Notes: generated by a model not told the origin, from the sequence alone. Shown: positions 19,302 through 27,920, counted from the first letter of the stretch. The stretch: DNA of 64,000 nucleotides from Leisingera daeponensis DSM 23529 (GCF_000473145.1 NZ_KI421500.1:124225-188224), one strand, 5' to 3'. Numbers and translations: made by a program.

Positions 19302-19481
19302 TTAGGTCGGAGCCTGGGTGCCCAGATAGGAGCCGGTTTTGCTGGTCAGGTCCGATGCGCCGTCTTCGATGGCGGTGTAGACAACGCCGCCCAGAGCGGC
19401 CACGGCTGCGGTCAGCACAACCCAGTCAACAGTCACGGCGCCGGATTCGTCTTTGCGGAAGTTTTTGAAGAATTTGATCAT
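19302..19481 (-). CDS. flp: Flp major pilin, copy 2
   Basis: Identical 59-aa product to copy 1, with the same GGAGGGACC leader. The reading frame can be extended upstream to 19550, but the ATG at 19481 is the one with the ribosome site and the one shared by both copies. Stop codon TAA. It has its own upstream region with TATATAAGCTCATC on the minus strand. As the most upstream gene on the leftward strand it heads the tad cluster. Confidence 0.95.
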   Translation of the reverse strand: MIKFFKNFRKDESGAVTVDWVVLTAAVAALGGVVYTAIEDGASDLTSKTGSYLGTQAPT

Positions 19482-19501
19482 GGCTTGGTCCCTCCAAAGG
19501 A
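19303..19501. repeat. tandem flp duplication, unit 2
   Basis: Second copy of the 199-base repeat described at 18836-19034; the units are 467 bases apart, centre to centre. Confidence 0.95.
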
Positions 19502-19837
19502 TCTCAGAATTTGAACTATCCCGCCTTCGCGCCAAGGTCCGCTCTCTCACCTGCTTGACCTCTGTCCGGCTTGGATGAGCTTATATAGCCAGCGCAGCGT
19601 GGCAGGATTTGGGCTGAAAGCCGGAAATCGCCGCCCTAATTTTACTTTTTGGCAATGATTGGCGTAACTGAATGATTTTGCTCCGTTAAATTTTCGTTAC
19701 CAGTCTGCTGCCCGTGGCATTTCCGCGCCAGACGCGGGAAAATATGGCGATTGCGCCAGATTCTGGGGGGCCGAGACTGGTTTTCAACGGCCAATTTCCC
19801 GAGTGTCGCCTGGCAGAATCCACTGGCAGGCAAGGAA
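19482..19837. other. divergent regulatory gap between flp2 and the lytic transglycosylase
   Basis: This 356-base gap is more AT-rich than its surroundings (especially 19615-19710) and has no convincing gene. It holds the flp2 leader (19482-19501), a possible minus-strand -10 (TATATA around 19580) and TTAA-N7-TTAC at 19686-19700, a CtrA-like motif with one mismatch. It must carry promoters for both directions. Confidence 0.55.
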
Positions 19838-20644
19838 ATGGCAGTCCGTAACGCGATTTTGGCACTGGCGGCCTGTGCCGTGCCCCTGACAGCAGCGGGG
19901 CAGGAGGCGCCGCCGCAACCGTTTCCCGAGTTCGAGGCGAAACGGGTGAAACCGCCTGCGCCAGGCACCGGCAAGCGCATCACCGTGCAGATCGAACCGC
20001 AGCCGGAGGCCAGGGCGGCTGCGCCGGTTCCGGTGCTGGCAGAGAGTGCAGAGCTGCCCGCCGGGCGGTACGGATGGTTCTGGGACAAGATCTCGCCCGG
20101 GCTGGAGGAGAGCGGGCCGGGACGCCTGGACGATGCCCTGCAGGCGCTGGCCGGGGCCAAGGGGCTGGCGGCGCCGCGGTTGCAGCTGATGCAGGAAATC
20201 GCCCAGGCCCGCGGTGTGCAGATCCTGACCGAAAGCGCCAGCACCCAGGTTTCGCCTGCCCTGGTGCTGGCCGTGATTGCTGTTGAATCCGCGGGCAAGG
20301 CGGATGCAATCAGTTCCGCCGGTGCCCAGGGGCTGATGCAGCTGATGCCGGACACTGCGGCGCGCTTCGGCGTGACGGACTCGCTTGAGGCGCATCAGAA
20401 CATCTCGGGGGGTATCCGCTATCTCGACTGGCTGATGAAGGAGTTCGGCGGCGACCCGATCCTGGTGCTGGCCGGCTACAACGCGGGCGAGGGTGCCGTG
20501 CGCAGCCACAAGGGGGTGCCGCCCTTTGCCGAAACACGGGATTACGTGCCCAAGGTCCTTGCCGCCTATCAGGTGGCCCGGGGCCTGTGCCTGACGCCGC
20601 CGCAGCTGATCTCCGACGGCTGCGTGTTCCGGGTGATGAACTAG
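19838..20644 (+). CDS. lytic transglycosylase, SLT family
   Basis: A 268-aa periplasmic murein lyase. From the ATG at 19838 there is a clean signal peptide (AILALAACAVPLTAAGQ), a linker rich in Pro/Ala, and an SLT domain with the catalytic Glu in AVIAVESAGKADAISSAGA, the QGLMQLMPDTAARFGV motif and YNAGEGAV. A start 29 codons upstream (19751) is open but would bury the signal peptide. AAGGA precedes the ATG but is very close to it. It is divergent from flp2 and may open the wall for the pilus, as is typical of envelope-spanning machines; this link is inferred from position. Confidence 0.9.
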   Translation: MAVRNAILALAACAVPLTAAGQEAPPQPFPEFEAKRVKPPAPGTGKRITVQIEPQPEARAAAPVPVLAESAELPAGRYGWFWDKISPGLEESGPGRLDDALQALAGAKGLAAPRLQLMQEIAQARGVQILTESASTQVSPALVLAVIAVESAGKADAISSAGAQGLMQLMPDTAARFGVTDSLEAHQNISGGIRYLDWLMKEFGGDPILVLAGYNAGEGAVRSHKGVPPFAETRDYVPKVLAAYQVARGLCLTPPQLISDGCVFRVMN

Positions 20645-20655
20645 CCCGTTCCGGC

Positions 20656-21225
20656 TCAGCCCTCCGCCAGATAGGGCTCAAGCAGCATCCGGGCAGTGTG
20701 CCGCGCGTCCCCTGCCGGATCCGGGGTCACCGACATGGCCGACAGAACGATTGCGCCTTCCTTCAACGTCAGAAGCTGCCGCGCGAGACCTGCGGGGTCA
20801 GACGCGCCGGCTGATTTGGCCAGGCCGGTAAAATGCTCCAGCAGCATCTGCTTGTGCTCCGTCGACTGCTGGTACACCGGATGCGCCCGGTTCTGGAACT
20901 CGGCGCTGGCCTTTATGAACATGCAGCCTGCGAATTCAGCTCTGCCGAACCATTCGCCCAGAGCCGTGAACATCGCAAGCAGCTGCCCGGCGGGTGTGTC
21001 CGACAAAGCAGCCATCCGGCTGAACAGCCAAGAGCGGAAGTTCTCGTCCCGCAGGTGCAGCACGGCAACAATCAGGTCGTCCTTGGTGCGGAAATGCTTG
21101 TAGATGGAGGTCTTGGAGATGCCGGTCTCCTTGACCAGCATGTCCATTCCCGTTGCGTGGAACCCGCTTCGGTAGAAAACGTCCAGGGCTTTGCTGACCA
21201 GTTCGTCTCGCTTGTTGGGGCGCAT
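20656..21225 (-). CDS. TetR/AcrR family transcriptional regulator
   Basis: A 189-aa repressor. The N-terminal helix-turn-helix is typical (ALDVFYRSGFHATGMDMLV, KETGISKTSIYKHFRTKDDL), followed by a ligand-binding domain that resembles the AcuR/YcdC-like C-terminal region (GCMFIKASAEF and the later LKEGAIV). The ATG at 21225 has GAGGAC 6 bases upstream. A palindrome at 21240-21255 overlaps its own upstream region, indicating autoregulation, and related sites occur 115 and 150 bases further on. It is convergent with the lytic transglycosylase with an 11-base gap. Confidence 0.9.
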   Translation of the reverse strand: MRPNKRDELVSKALDVFYRSGFHATGMDMLVKETGISKTSIYKHFRTKDDLIVAVLHLRDENFRSWLFSRMAALSDTPAGQLLAMFTALGEWFGRAEFAGCMFIKASAEFQNRAHPVYQQSTEHKQMLLEHFTGLAKSAGASDPAGLARQLLTLKEGAIVLSAMSVTPDPAGDARHTARMLLEPYLAEG

Positions 21226-21239
21226 GATTCGTCCTCGAG

Positions 21240-21255
21240 TGTACCGTTCGGTACA
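21240..21255. promoter_or_regulatory. TetR operator 1
   Basis: TGTACCG-TT-CGGTACA is a perfect 16-bp palindrome, 15 bases upstream of the TetR gene start, so binding would block its own promoter. The half-site CGGTACA recurs at 21369-21382 and 21407-21414. Confidence 0.8.
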
Positions 21256-21368
21256 TATTGGCGCCCGGGCGGCCCGGCAAATCAAAACATTTTTTGCTGC
21301 AACACAAAGGCGTTAGCGCCAGGCGCCGCCGCGCAGCCGTGGCCGGGCAATAAATCTCTTGATTTAAA

Positions 21369-21421
21369 GTACCGATCGGTACACCTTGTTTTCGTGAGTT
21401 GACAGATCGGTACACTTTGTT
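21369..21421. promoter_or_regulatory. TetR operators 2 and 3, with a 17-base direct repeat
   Basis: GTACCGATCGGTAC (21369-21382) is a perfect 14-bp palindrome with the same half-sites as operator 1. The 17-base segment GATCGGTACACCTTGTT (21375-21391) is repeated with one change at 21405-21421, exactly 30 bases later (close to three helical turns). The repeats end 11 bases before the small ORF at 21433, so these are probably its operators or promoter duplicates. Confidence 0.75.
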
Positions 21422-21432
21422 AGGGGGCTGGG

Positions 21433-21642
21433 ATGAGACGTCTTTACAAACCGATGGCTTCACCGTTCGGGCCGGTAATTCTGGCGGCATGCATCGCCGC
21501 TGCGCTGACGGCACCGGACGCGGACACACGCCCGGACGCGGCGTCCGGAACAGGCGGGCAATTCAGTGCGGGAGGGAGGCAAGTCCTGACTGGGCAGCTG
21601 CCCATGCACTGCCCCCGCGGCTGCGCGGGGTCTCACGCATGA
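21433..21642 (+). CDS. small membrane-associated ORF under TetR operators, unknown
   Basis: A 69-codon frame with a hydrophobic segment (PFGPVILAACIAAALTAP, about residues 11-28) that could be a signal or anchor, followed by a polar Gly/Ser/Arg tail. An AGGGGGCTGGG run precedes the ATG. It overlaps the next frame by ATGA. It could be a genuine small protein or the 5' remnant of an efflux adaptor gene, since operators of this type usually control a transporter and none is left here. I cannot decide between these. Confidence 0.4.
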   Translation: MRRLYKPMASPFGPVILAACIAAALTAPDADTRPDAASGTGGQFSAGGRQVLTGQLPMHCPRGCAGSHA

Positions 21643-21761
21643 AACGGGATATTCTCATGGCGGCGCTGGCCGCTGTTCTTGCCGGCGGCGTTCTGCTGCC
21701 GGTGACACTGCCGCGGGCCCCTGCAGGGGCGGTTCCTGTGCAAGCCCCGGACGGCGGCTGA
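21639..21761 (+). CDS. second small ORF coupled by ATGA overlap, unknown
   Basis: Forty codons, MKRDILMAALAAVLAGGVLL then a Pro/Ala tail. Basic residues followed by a hydrophobic stretch make a signal-peptide or single-helix layout. Its ATG overlaps the stop of the preceding frame (ATGA at 21639-21642), suggesting translational coupling. There is no independent ribosome site. Like its neighbour it could be a degraded gene start. Confidence 0.35.
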   Translation: MKRDILMAALAAVLAGGVLLPVTLPRAPAGAVPVQAPDGG

Positions 21762-22050
21762 AGCGGATAGGCTGCTTGCGTTGATTCAGACTGCGGCAGT
21801 GCAAACCGCTGCAGCGGGCTTGGAGCCACTTGCGGGCACCCGTGCGCCGCATTATCCGGCGGCCGCTGGCGGGCGGCGCATCAGCAGGGACAGCGGGGCC
21901 CGAAAGGCCATAGCGGAACATTGCCCGGAAGACGTTCCGCAGCGACCCGATTTGCGAAGATTTTGCGCAAAGGGCCTGCCATCTGCCCCAAGCCGCCGGT
22001 ATGGTGGCCATAAAGAAAATTTTTTAGCTTAAATTTTTTGGAGAACGGAT

Positions 22051-22527
22051 TTGGATTTGGGATTTAACCCATCGGAAATTGCCGTGGGCGCGCAAAATGT
22101 TAGTGGAAAACTCCTGCTGTTTGCCTTGCTGGCGTTCATCGGGTTTTTCGGGCGGCTGGTCTTTTCCGCCTTCGGGCCGCAACTCGCGGAGTTTAACCCG
22201 TTCCGGAATTTCTCGGGGTTGGGATTTGTCCTGCTGGCGGCGGCGCTGTTTGCAGGGGCGCTCTACATCTCGGGCAAGCAGACCAAGGCGATGGTTCTGT
22301 TCAAAAGCCATCTGGTCGATCCGGTCATCGTCACCGTGCTGGGCCGCGACAGCTGCGATCCGGCGCAGGGCAGCTATTGCGTGGTGGTGTTCGAGGACGG
22401 GCGGGAAAAGATCGTCAACTGGCATGACAAGCGCGTTTACATGTGGGAGATCGTCAACCCGCCTGCAGGCGCGGTCTGGCACACGCTGCGGCCCCGGCCG
22501 CGGCCGGGGACGGCTGCCGGGGTGTGA
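22051..22527 (+). CDS. two-helix membrane protein, unknown function
   Basis: A 158-aa protein from a TTG start; a GGAG site lies 8 bases upstream in an A/T-rich leader, which supports this start. Two helices lie at about 20-40 (LLLFALLAFIGFFGRLVF) and 56-76 (GLGFVLLAAALFAGALYI). A cytoplasmic or periplasmic domain with DSCDPAQGSYCVVVFEDGRE follows, in which two Cys could pair. No family recognised. It converges on scoB across a strong terminator. The preceding 290 bases hold no convincing gene. Confidence 0.7.
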   Translation: MDLGFNPSEIAVGAQNVSGKLLLFALLAFIGFFGRLVFSAFGPQLAEFNPFRNFSGLGFVLLAAALFAGALYISGKQTKAMVLFKSHLVDPVIVTVLGRDSCDPAQGSYCVVVFEDGREKIVNWHDKRVYMWEIVNPPAGAVWHTLRPRPRPGTAAGV

Positions 22528-22546
22528 TCCGCTGTATGACCTGAAC

Positions 22547-22580
22547 GAAAAAGGCCCGCCGGAAGCCGGAGGGCCTTTTC
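22547..22580. terminator. bidirectional terminator between the membrane protein and scoB
   Basis: AAAAAGGCCC-GCCGG and CCGG-AGGGCCTTTT form a stem with A-run on the left and T-run on the right, so it serves both converging transcripts. Confidence 0.85.
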
Positions 22581-22598
22581 CTCGGATTCGAACCGGGA

Positions 22599-23225
22599 TC
22601 AGCCGACGATGGTGGCTTCGGTGGAGCTGCGCAGCTCCTCTTCGCTGACACCCTCGGCCAGCTCGACGATCTTCAGTCCGCCATCGACGACATCCAGAAC
22701 ACCCAGATTGGTGATGATGCGGTCGACCACGCCCTTGCCGGTCAGCGGGAGGGTGCATTCCTTCAGAACTTTGCTCTCGCCGTGCTTGTTGGTGTGGTCC
22801 ATCACCACGATCACGCGGCCGACGCCGGCAACCAGATCCATGGCGCCGCCCATGCCCTTGACCAGCTTGCCCGGAATCATCCAGTTGGCCAGGTCGCCGT
22901 TTTCGGCCACTTCCATCGCGCCTAGGATCGCCGCCGCGATCTTGCCGCCGCGGATCATGCCGAAAGAGGTGGCACTGTCGAAGTAGGAGGTGCGCGCCAG
23001 CTCGGTGATGGTCTGCTTGCCCGCGTTGATCAGGTCCGGATCCTCATCGCCCTCATAGGGGAAGGGGCCCATGCCCAGCATGCCGTTCTCCGACTGCAGG
23101 GTGATGTCCTTGTCGCCCACGTAGTTCGCCACCAGCGTCGGAATTCCGATGCCGAGGTTCACATACATGCCGTCTTCCAGCTCCTGCGCAGCGCGCTCGG
23201 CCATTTGATTGCGGTCCCAAGCCAT
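22599..23225 (-). CDS. scoB: 3-oxoacid CoA-transferase subunit B
   Basis: A 208-aa beta subunit of succinyl-CoA:3-ketoacid (or acetoacetate) CoA-transferase. The catalytic Glu is in SENGMLG and the GIGIPTLVANYV glycine-rich start is typical. It moves CoA between succinyl-CoA and a ketoacid in the cytoplasm, allowing use of ketone bodies or turnover of polyhydroxybutyrate. Three bases separate it from the A subunit gene upstream, so the two are co-translated. Confidence 0.92.
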   Translation of the reverse strand: MAWDRNQMAERAAQELEDGMYVNLGIGIPTLVANYVGDKDITLQSENGMLGMGPFPYEGDEDPDLINAGKQTITELARTSYFDSATSFGMIRGGKIAAAILGAMEVAENGDLANWMIPGKLVKGMGGAMDLVAGVGRVIVVMDHTNKHGESKVLKECTLPLTGKGVVDRIITNLGVLDVVDGGLKIVELAEGVSEEELRSSTEATIVG

Positions 23226-23228
23226 GGT

Positions 23229-23933
23229 TCAAGCCTCCTCACGCTTGCGGGTGGTGCGCTGCTCGATGCGCTTCTCGTGCTCGCCCTGGATGATGCGGTG
23301 CACGTAGATGCCCGGCAGGTGGATCTGGTCGGGGTCAAGCGCGCCGCGGGGCACGATTTCCTCCACTTCCGCCACGCAGATCTTGCCGCACATTGCGGCG
23401 GGCGGGTTGAAGTTGCGGGCGGTCTTGCGGAAGATCAGGTTGCCGGTGTCATCCGCCTTCCAGGCCTTCACGATGGAGAGATCGGCAAAGATGCCCTCCT
23501 CCAGGATATAGGTCTCGCCGTTGAAGTCCTTGTGCTCCTTGCCCTCGGCGATCACGGTGCCGACGCCGGTCTTGGTGTAAAAGCCCGGAATGCCGCAGCC
23601 GCCGGCGCGCATGCGCTCGGCCAGGGTGCCCTGCGGGTTGAATTCCAGCTCCAGCTCGCCCGACAGGTACTGGCGCATGAATTCCGCGTTCTCGCCCACG
23701 TAGGAGGAGATCATCTTCTTCACCTGCTTGGTCTGCAGCAGGATGCCGATGCCGAAATCGTCGACGCCTGCATTGTTGGAGGCAAAGGTCAGGTCCTTGG
23801 TGCCCGCGTCCTTGATTGCCTGCAAAAGCAGTTCGGGGATGCCGCAGAGGCCAAAGCCCCCCGCGGCGATCAGCATGCCGTCGTGAAGCAGCCCGTCGAG
23901 CGCTTCGGCGGCGTTGGCGTAAACCTTTTTCAT
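23229..23933 (-). CDS. scoA: 3-oxoacid CoA-transferase subunit A
   Basis: A 234-aa alpha subunit. [20 protein letters not shown] near the N-terminus is the conserved CoA-transferase glycine loop, and [14 protein letters not shown] follows. The ATG at 23933 is chosen because GGGAGAG lies just upstream and the family begins with MKKVYANA. The operon is scoA-scoB. The exact ketoacid cannot be read from the sequence. Confidence 0.92.
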   Translation of the reverse strand: MKKVYANAAEALDGLLHDGMLIAAGGFGLCGIPELLLQAIKDAGTKDLTFASNNAGVDDFGIGILLQTKQVKKMISSYVGENAEFMRQYLSGELELEFNPQGTLAERMRAGGCGIPGFYTKTGVGTVIAEGKEHKDFNGETYILEEGIFADLSIVKAWKADDTGNLIFRKTARNFNPPAAMCGKICVAEVEEIVPRGALDPDQIHLPGIYVHRIIQGEHEKRIEQRTTRKREEA

Positions 23934-24072
23934 GGAGCTCTCCCAACAACTACCGTTTGACAGTGGTTCTGACGCCGGGGCGGGCACAAGTCAACGATAC
24001 GGAGAAGTTTGCGTATTTCTACGGAGCGGCCGTGGCGGCCTGCGCGGGCCGGCGGTCCGCCACGGCCGAAGG

Positions 24073-24498
24073 TCACACTGGCAGGGCGTCTTCGGCGTAT
24101 TGGTCTGCAAACTCCGCGCTGGGCGGGATCGGGGTGATGACATCGATCAGCACGCCGTTCGGGTCCGCGGTGATGAAGTGGCGCTGACCGAAGTTTTCGT
24201 CGGTGAGCGGCTTCAGGACCGGCAGGCCCGCGCCGGTCAGCCGGGTGTATTCGGCCGCGGCGTCCTCGACCTCGAAGTTCAGGATGACGCCGGCACTGTT
24301 GCCGCGCCCGGCTTCGGGGATCGTCGGGTGGGTGCCCTCCAGGATTGCCAGGTTCACGGCGGGGTCAGAGCAGGACTGAAGATGGACGTACCAATCCGAT
24401 TCAAAGGCCGGCCTGAAGCCGAAGTGGGTTTGGTAGAATGCGGCGGTGCCCGCGACGTCGTTTGTTTGCAGCACCGGATAGTATTGGGTCACTTTCAT
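24073..24498 (-). CDS. VOC (glyoxalase/bleomycin resistance) family protein
   Basis: A 141-aa protein with two beta-alpha-beta-beta-beta units ([20 protein letters not shown], then [17 protein letters not shown], ending [15 protein letters not shown]). VOC proteins are metal-dependent lyases, dioxygenases or drug-binding proteins; the substrate is unknown. The ATG at 24498 has GAGAGGTGC upstream. It is divergent from a TetR gene, with two copies of a 15-bp operator between them, so it is the probable target. Confidence 0.85.
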   Translation of the reverse strand: MKVTQYYPVLQTNDVAGTAAFYQTHFGFRPAFESDWYVHLQSCSDPAVNLAILEGTHPTIPEAGRGNSAGVILNFEVEDAAAEYTRLTGAGLPVLKPLTDENFGQRHFITADPNGVLIDVITPIPPSAEFADQYAEDALPV

Positions 24499-24518
24499 CT
24501 TGCACCTCTCATGGAAAA

Positions 24519-24562
24519 CATACAGTCTGTATGCATGTGAAGATAAACATACAGGCTGCATG
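24519..24562. promoter_or_regulatory. double TetR operator between the VOC and TetR genes
   Basis: CATACAG-T-CTGTATG (24519-24533) is a perfect 15-bp palindrome, and CATACAG-G-CTGCATG (24548-24562) is the same site with one arm mismatch, 29 bases later. The second ends two bases before the TetR start codon at 24564, so one site probably serves each direction. Confidence 0.8.
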
Positions 24563-24563
24563 T

Positions 24564-25151
24564 ATGCAAGAGAATAAACCCCCTGTTCCGAACGCAGCCC
24601 GCCGGGCTGCCATGCGCGAGCGGCTGATCACTGCCGCACGCGTGCTCTTTGCGGAAAAAGGCTATGCCGAGACGTCGACGCCCGAAATCGTCAAGGCGGC
24701 AGAGGTCACCCGCGGGGCGCTGTACCATCATTTTGACGGGAAAGAGGCGCTGTTCGGCGCCGTCGCCGAGGCGGAGGCCCAAGCGGTCACCCAAGCGATT
24801 GAGGCCGCGGCCAGGGTGCCGGGCGCGGAGGGGCTGGAAGCCGGGAGCAGGGCGTATTTTGCCGCGATGGCCGTTCCCGGGCGCGCCCGCATTCTGCTGG
24901 TCGACGGACCCGCGGTGCTCGGCGCTGCTGCAATGGATGAGATCGACGCCGGAGGAGGGCGCAGGGCCCTGCGGACGGGGCTTGCGTCTGCGGGCACAGG
25001 GCTGGATGAGGCCGGGCTTGATGCGCTGGCGGTGGTGCTGTCGGCGGCCTTCGACAGGGCGGCGCTTGCCATTGCCGAAGGCGCTGAGTCTGCGCCCTAC
25101 GAGGCGGCTATGGCGGCACTGATGGGTGCCGCCGTGCGCCTCCGGTCTTAG
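24564..25151 (+). CDS. TetR/AcrR family transcriptional regulator
   Basis: A 195-aa regulator with a helix-turn-helix in [20 protein letters not shown], then [17 protein letters not shown], and an all-alpha sensor domain. The ATG at 24564 directly abuts operator 2 and has no good ribosome site, so the mRNA may be leaderless or start at the ATG at 24531, inside the operator zone. It is divergent from the VOC gene and convergent with topA, whose stop it overlaps (25148-25151). Confidence 0.88.
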   Translation: MQENKPPVPNAARRAAMRERLITAARVLFAEKGYAETSTPEIVKAAEVTRGALYHHFDGKEALFGAVAEAEAQAVTQAIEAAARVPGAEGLEAGSRAYFAAMAVPGRARILLVDGPAVLGAAAMDEIDAGGGRRALRTGLASAGTGLDEAGLDALAVVLSAAFDRAALAIAEGAESAPYEAAMAALMGAAVRLRS

Positions 25152-27790
25152 GACGCGGCTTTCTTCGGCGCGGCCTTCTTCTTGGCAGCGGGCTTTTTCG
25201 CTGCGGCTTTCTTTTTGCCGCCCTTGGACGATTTCTCGGCGATCAGCTCCACCGCCATTTCCATGGTCACGTCCTTCGGCTCCACGTCCTTGGGCAGGGT
25301 GGCATTCACCTTCTCCCATTTGACGTAAGGCCCGTACCGCCCGTCCATGATGTTGACCGCGCCGCCGCCATCGGGGTGCTCGCCCAGTTCCTTCAGCGGC
25401 TTGGCAGCCGCGCGGCTGCCGCGGCGGCCCGGGTTTGCACGCTTTTCGGCCAGCATTTCCACCGCGCGGTTCATGCCGATCTCAAAGACATCCAATGTCT
25501 CTTTGAGGTTCACATATACCGGCTTTTCCTCATCGGGCAGCTGATGCGCGATATAGGGCCCGAACCGGCCAAGGTTGGACTGGATGACGCCGCCGTCCGG
25601 GTGCTCGCCGATGTCGCGCGGCAATGTGAGCAGGGTCAAAGCCTGCTCCAGCGTGATCTCGTTCGGCCCCCAGCCGGGCAGGAAGTCCTTGCCCTGCTTC
25701 GGCAGCGAGGAACGCGGCGGCTTCTTGTTCTCGGGCGTCGCTTCGCCGCGCTGCACATAAGGCCCGAAACGGCCGGATTTCAGGTGGATTTCGTCGCCGT
25801 CATCCTCGCCCAGAACGCGTTCATAGCCTTCGGCGCCTTCGCCGGAAATCGGGCGGGTGTAGTTGCATTCGGGATAGTTGCCGCAGCCGACAAAGCCGCC
25901 GGTGCGCGAGGTCTTCAGGTGCAGCTGGCCCTGGCCGCATTTCGGGCAGGTCCGCGGATCGGTGCCATCCTCGCGCGGCGGGTAGAGCTGCGGCGCCAGG
26001 GCGTCGTCCAGCACGTCCAGCACCTCGGTGATGCGCAGTTCGGAGGTTTCGGCGATCGCCGCCGAGAAATCGCGCCAGAACCGGCCCAGGAGGTCCTTGT
26101 AATCGCGTTCGCCCGCGCTCACGTCGTCGAGTTCTTCCTCCAGATTGGCGGTGAACTCGTAGCCCACGTATTTGCGGAAGAAGTTCAAAAGGAAGATGGT
26201 GACGATCCGGCCCTTGTCCTCGGGGAACAGGCGGTTCTTGTCCTTGCGGACATATTCGCGGTCCTGGATCGTGGTGATCACGCTGGCATAGGTCGAGGGG
26301 CGCCCGATGCCCAGTTCCTCCATCCGCTTGACCAGCGTTGCCTCGGTATAGCGCGGCGGCGGCTGGGTGTGGTGCTGCAGCGCCAGCACGGCGCCATTGT
26401 CCGACAGGACCGACGCCTCCTTGCCGGCCTTTTCGGCCTGTGCCGCCAGCGAGGAGACGAATTTCAGCGCTTCGCCTTCCATGATCTGCGGCAGGCGCTT
26501 GTCGTCTTCATCCGCGACATCGTCGCGGCCTTCCTCGTAGACCCGCATGAAGCCGTCAAACAGCACCACCTGGCCGGTGGCGCGCAGCACGACCTGCTGA
26601 TCGTCCGAGCCGATGTCGACGGTGGTGCGCTCCAGCCGCGCACCTTCCATCTGGCACGACAGCGTCCGCTTCCAGATCAGGTCATAGAGCTTGCGCTGGT
26701 CGTCGTCGGTCACCTTCAGCGCCTTGGCATCGCGGCCCATATCGGTCGGGCGGATACACTCGTGCGCCTCCTGGGCGTTCTTTGCCTTGTTCTTGTAGAT
26801 CCGCGGCGAGGAGGGAACATACTCTGCACCATAGCGCTTTTCGATCTCGGCGCGGGCGGCCTGCACGGCTTCCGGCGCCATGTCGATGCCGTCAGTCCGC
26901 ATATAGGTGATGTAGCCCGCCTCATATAGCCGCTGCGCCGCGTTCATGGTCTGACGCGCGCCCATACCGAACTTGCGGCTGGCCTCCTGCTGCAGAGTGG
27001 AGGTCATGAAGGGGGCGGAGGGGTTGCGGGCGGCAGGCTTGGCCTCGACCGACAGCACCTTGAGCTTGCGCGAGGCCACTGCCTGCACCGCCAGCTCTGC
27101 TGCGGTGGAGTTCTTCAGGCTGTACTTGTCGAGCTTTTCGCCGCCCATGACGGTCAGGCGCGCTTCGAAGTCCTGGCCGCGCGGGGTCGCCAGCTGGGCG
27201 CGCACCGACCAGTATTCCTGCGGGTTGAAGGCCTCGATTTCCATCTCGCGCTCTACGATCAGGCGCAGGCAGACCGACTGAACCCGGCCGGCAGAGCGCG
27301 CGCCCGGCAGCTTGCGCCACAGGACCGGCGACAGGTTGAAGCCCACCAGGTAGTCCAGCGCCCGGCGGGCCAGATAGGCCTCGACCAGCGGCATGTCGAC
27401 CTGGCGCGGGTTTTTCATCGCCTCGGTCACCGCTTCCTTGGTGATCGCGTTGAAGGTGACGCGGCTGACCGCGGTATCCTTCTTGATCGAGCGCCGCTTG
27501 GTCAGCGCCTCCTGCAGGTGCCAGCTGATCGCCTCGCCCTCGCGGTCGGGGTCGGTGGCGAGAATCAGCGCGTTGTCGTCCTTCAGCGCGTCGGCGATGG
27601 CCTTCACGTGTTTGCGGGAATCGTTGGCGACCTCCCAGGTCATGCCGAAATCCGCATCCGGGTCGACGGATCCGTCTTTGGCCGGCAGGTCGCGCACGTG
27701 GCCGTAAGACGCCAGAACCGTATAGTCGGGGCCAAGATACTTATTGATTGTTTTTGCTTTGGCCGGGGATTCGACAACAACGACTGGCAT
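25148..27790 (-). CDS. topA: DNA topoisomerase I
   Basis: An 880-aa type IA topoisomerase that relaxes negative supercoils. It has the Toprim domain (VVVESPAKAKTINKYLG at the start, then LATDPDREGEAISWHL), the active-site Tyr in YITYMRTDG, one CPKCG/GCGNYPEC zinc finger and several topo C-terminal repeats (SGRFGPYVQ, LGRFGPYI, DGRYGPYVKW). The tail is a long Lys/Ala-rich stretch common in this order. GAGG precedes the ATG. It is adjacent to dprA on the same strand. Confidence 0.97.
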   Translation of the reverse strand: MPVVVVESPAKAKTINKYLGPDYTVLASYGHVRDLPAKDGSVDPDADFGMTWEVANDSRKHVKAIADALKDDNALILATDPDREGEAISWHLQEALTKRRSIKKDTAVSRVTFNAITKEAVTEAMKNPRQVDMPLVEAYLARRALDYLVGFNLSPVLWRKLPGARSAGRVQSVCLRLIVEREMEIEAFNPQEYWSVRAQLATPRGQDFEARLTVMGGEKLDKYSLKNSTAAELAVQAVASRKLKVLSVEAKPAARNPSAPFMTSTLQQEASRKFGMGARQTMNAAQRLYEAGYITYMRTDGIDMAPEAVQAARAEIEKRYGAEYVPSSPRIYKNKAKNAQEAHECIRPTDMGRDAKALKVTDDDQRKLYDLIWKRTLSCQMEGARLERTTVDIGSDDQQVVLRATGQVVLFDGFMRVYEEGRDDVADEDDKRLPQIMEGEALKFVSSLAAQAEKAGKEASVLSDNGAVLALQHHTQPPPRYTEATLVKRMEELGIGRPSTYASVITTIQDREYVRKDKNRLFPEDKGRIVTIFLLNFFRKYVGYEFTANLEEELDDVSAGERDYKDLLGRFWRDFSAAIAETSELRITEVLDVLDDALAPQLYPPREDGTDPRTCPKCGQGQLHLKTSRTGGFVGCGNYPECNYTRPISGEGAEGYERVLGEDDGDEIHLKSGRFGPYVQRGEATPENKKPPRSSLPKQGKDFLPGWGPNEITLEQALTLLTLPRDIGEHPDGGVIQSNLGRFGPYIAHQLPDEEKPVYVNLKETLDVFEIGMNRAVEMLAEKRANPGRRGSRAAAKPLKELGEHPDGGGAVNIMDGRYGPYVKWEKVNATLPKDVEPKDVTMEMAVELIAEKSSKGGKKKAAAKKPAAKKKAAPKKAAS

Positions 27791-27920
27791 AAATTCTGAT
27801 ACCTCTTCGGACCACTTCTGCGGGTTCTATGGCGGGGCAACATGTGGGGCGCAAGAGGTGATTGTCAATCCGGGTGCATTGGCCGCGGCGCCGGGGAGGC
27901 CGTTTCAGCGGCGCCTGCGG

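Noticed and set aside
21781..22032. Plus-strand frame of 83 codons before the two-helix protein
   Set aside because: TTG start without a ribosome site, Arg/Ala-rich, ends inside the leader of the next gene.
22582..22598. GGTTCGAATCC-like text (minus strand) resembling a tRNA T-loop
   Set aside because: No acceptor stem, anticodon arm or CCA end can be built around it; T-stem pairing has a mismatch. Not a tRNA and not supported as an attachment site.
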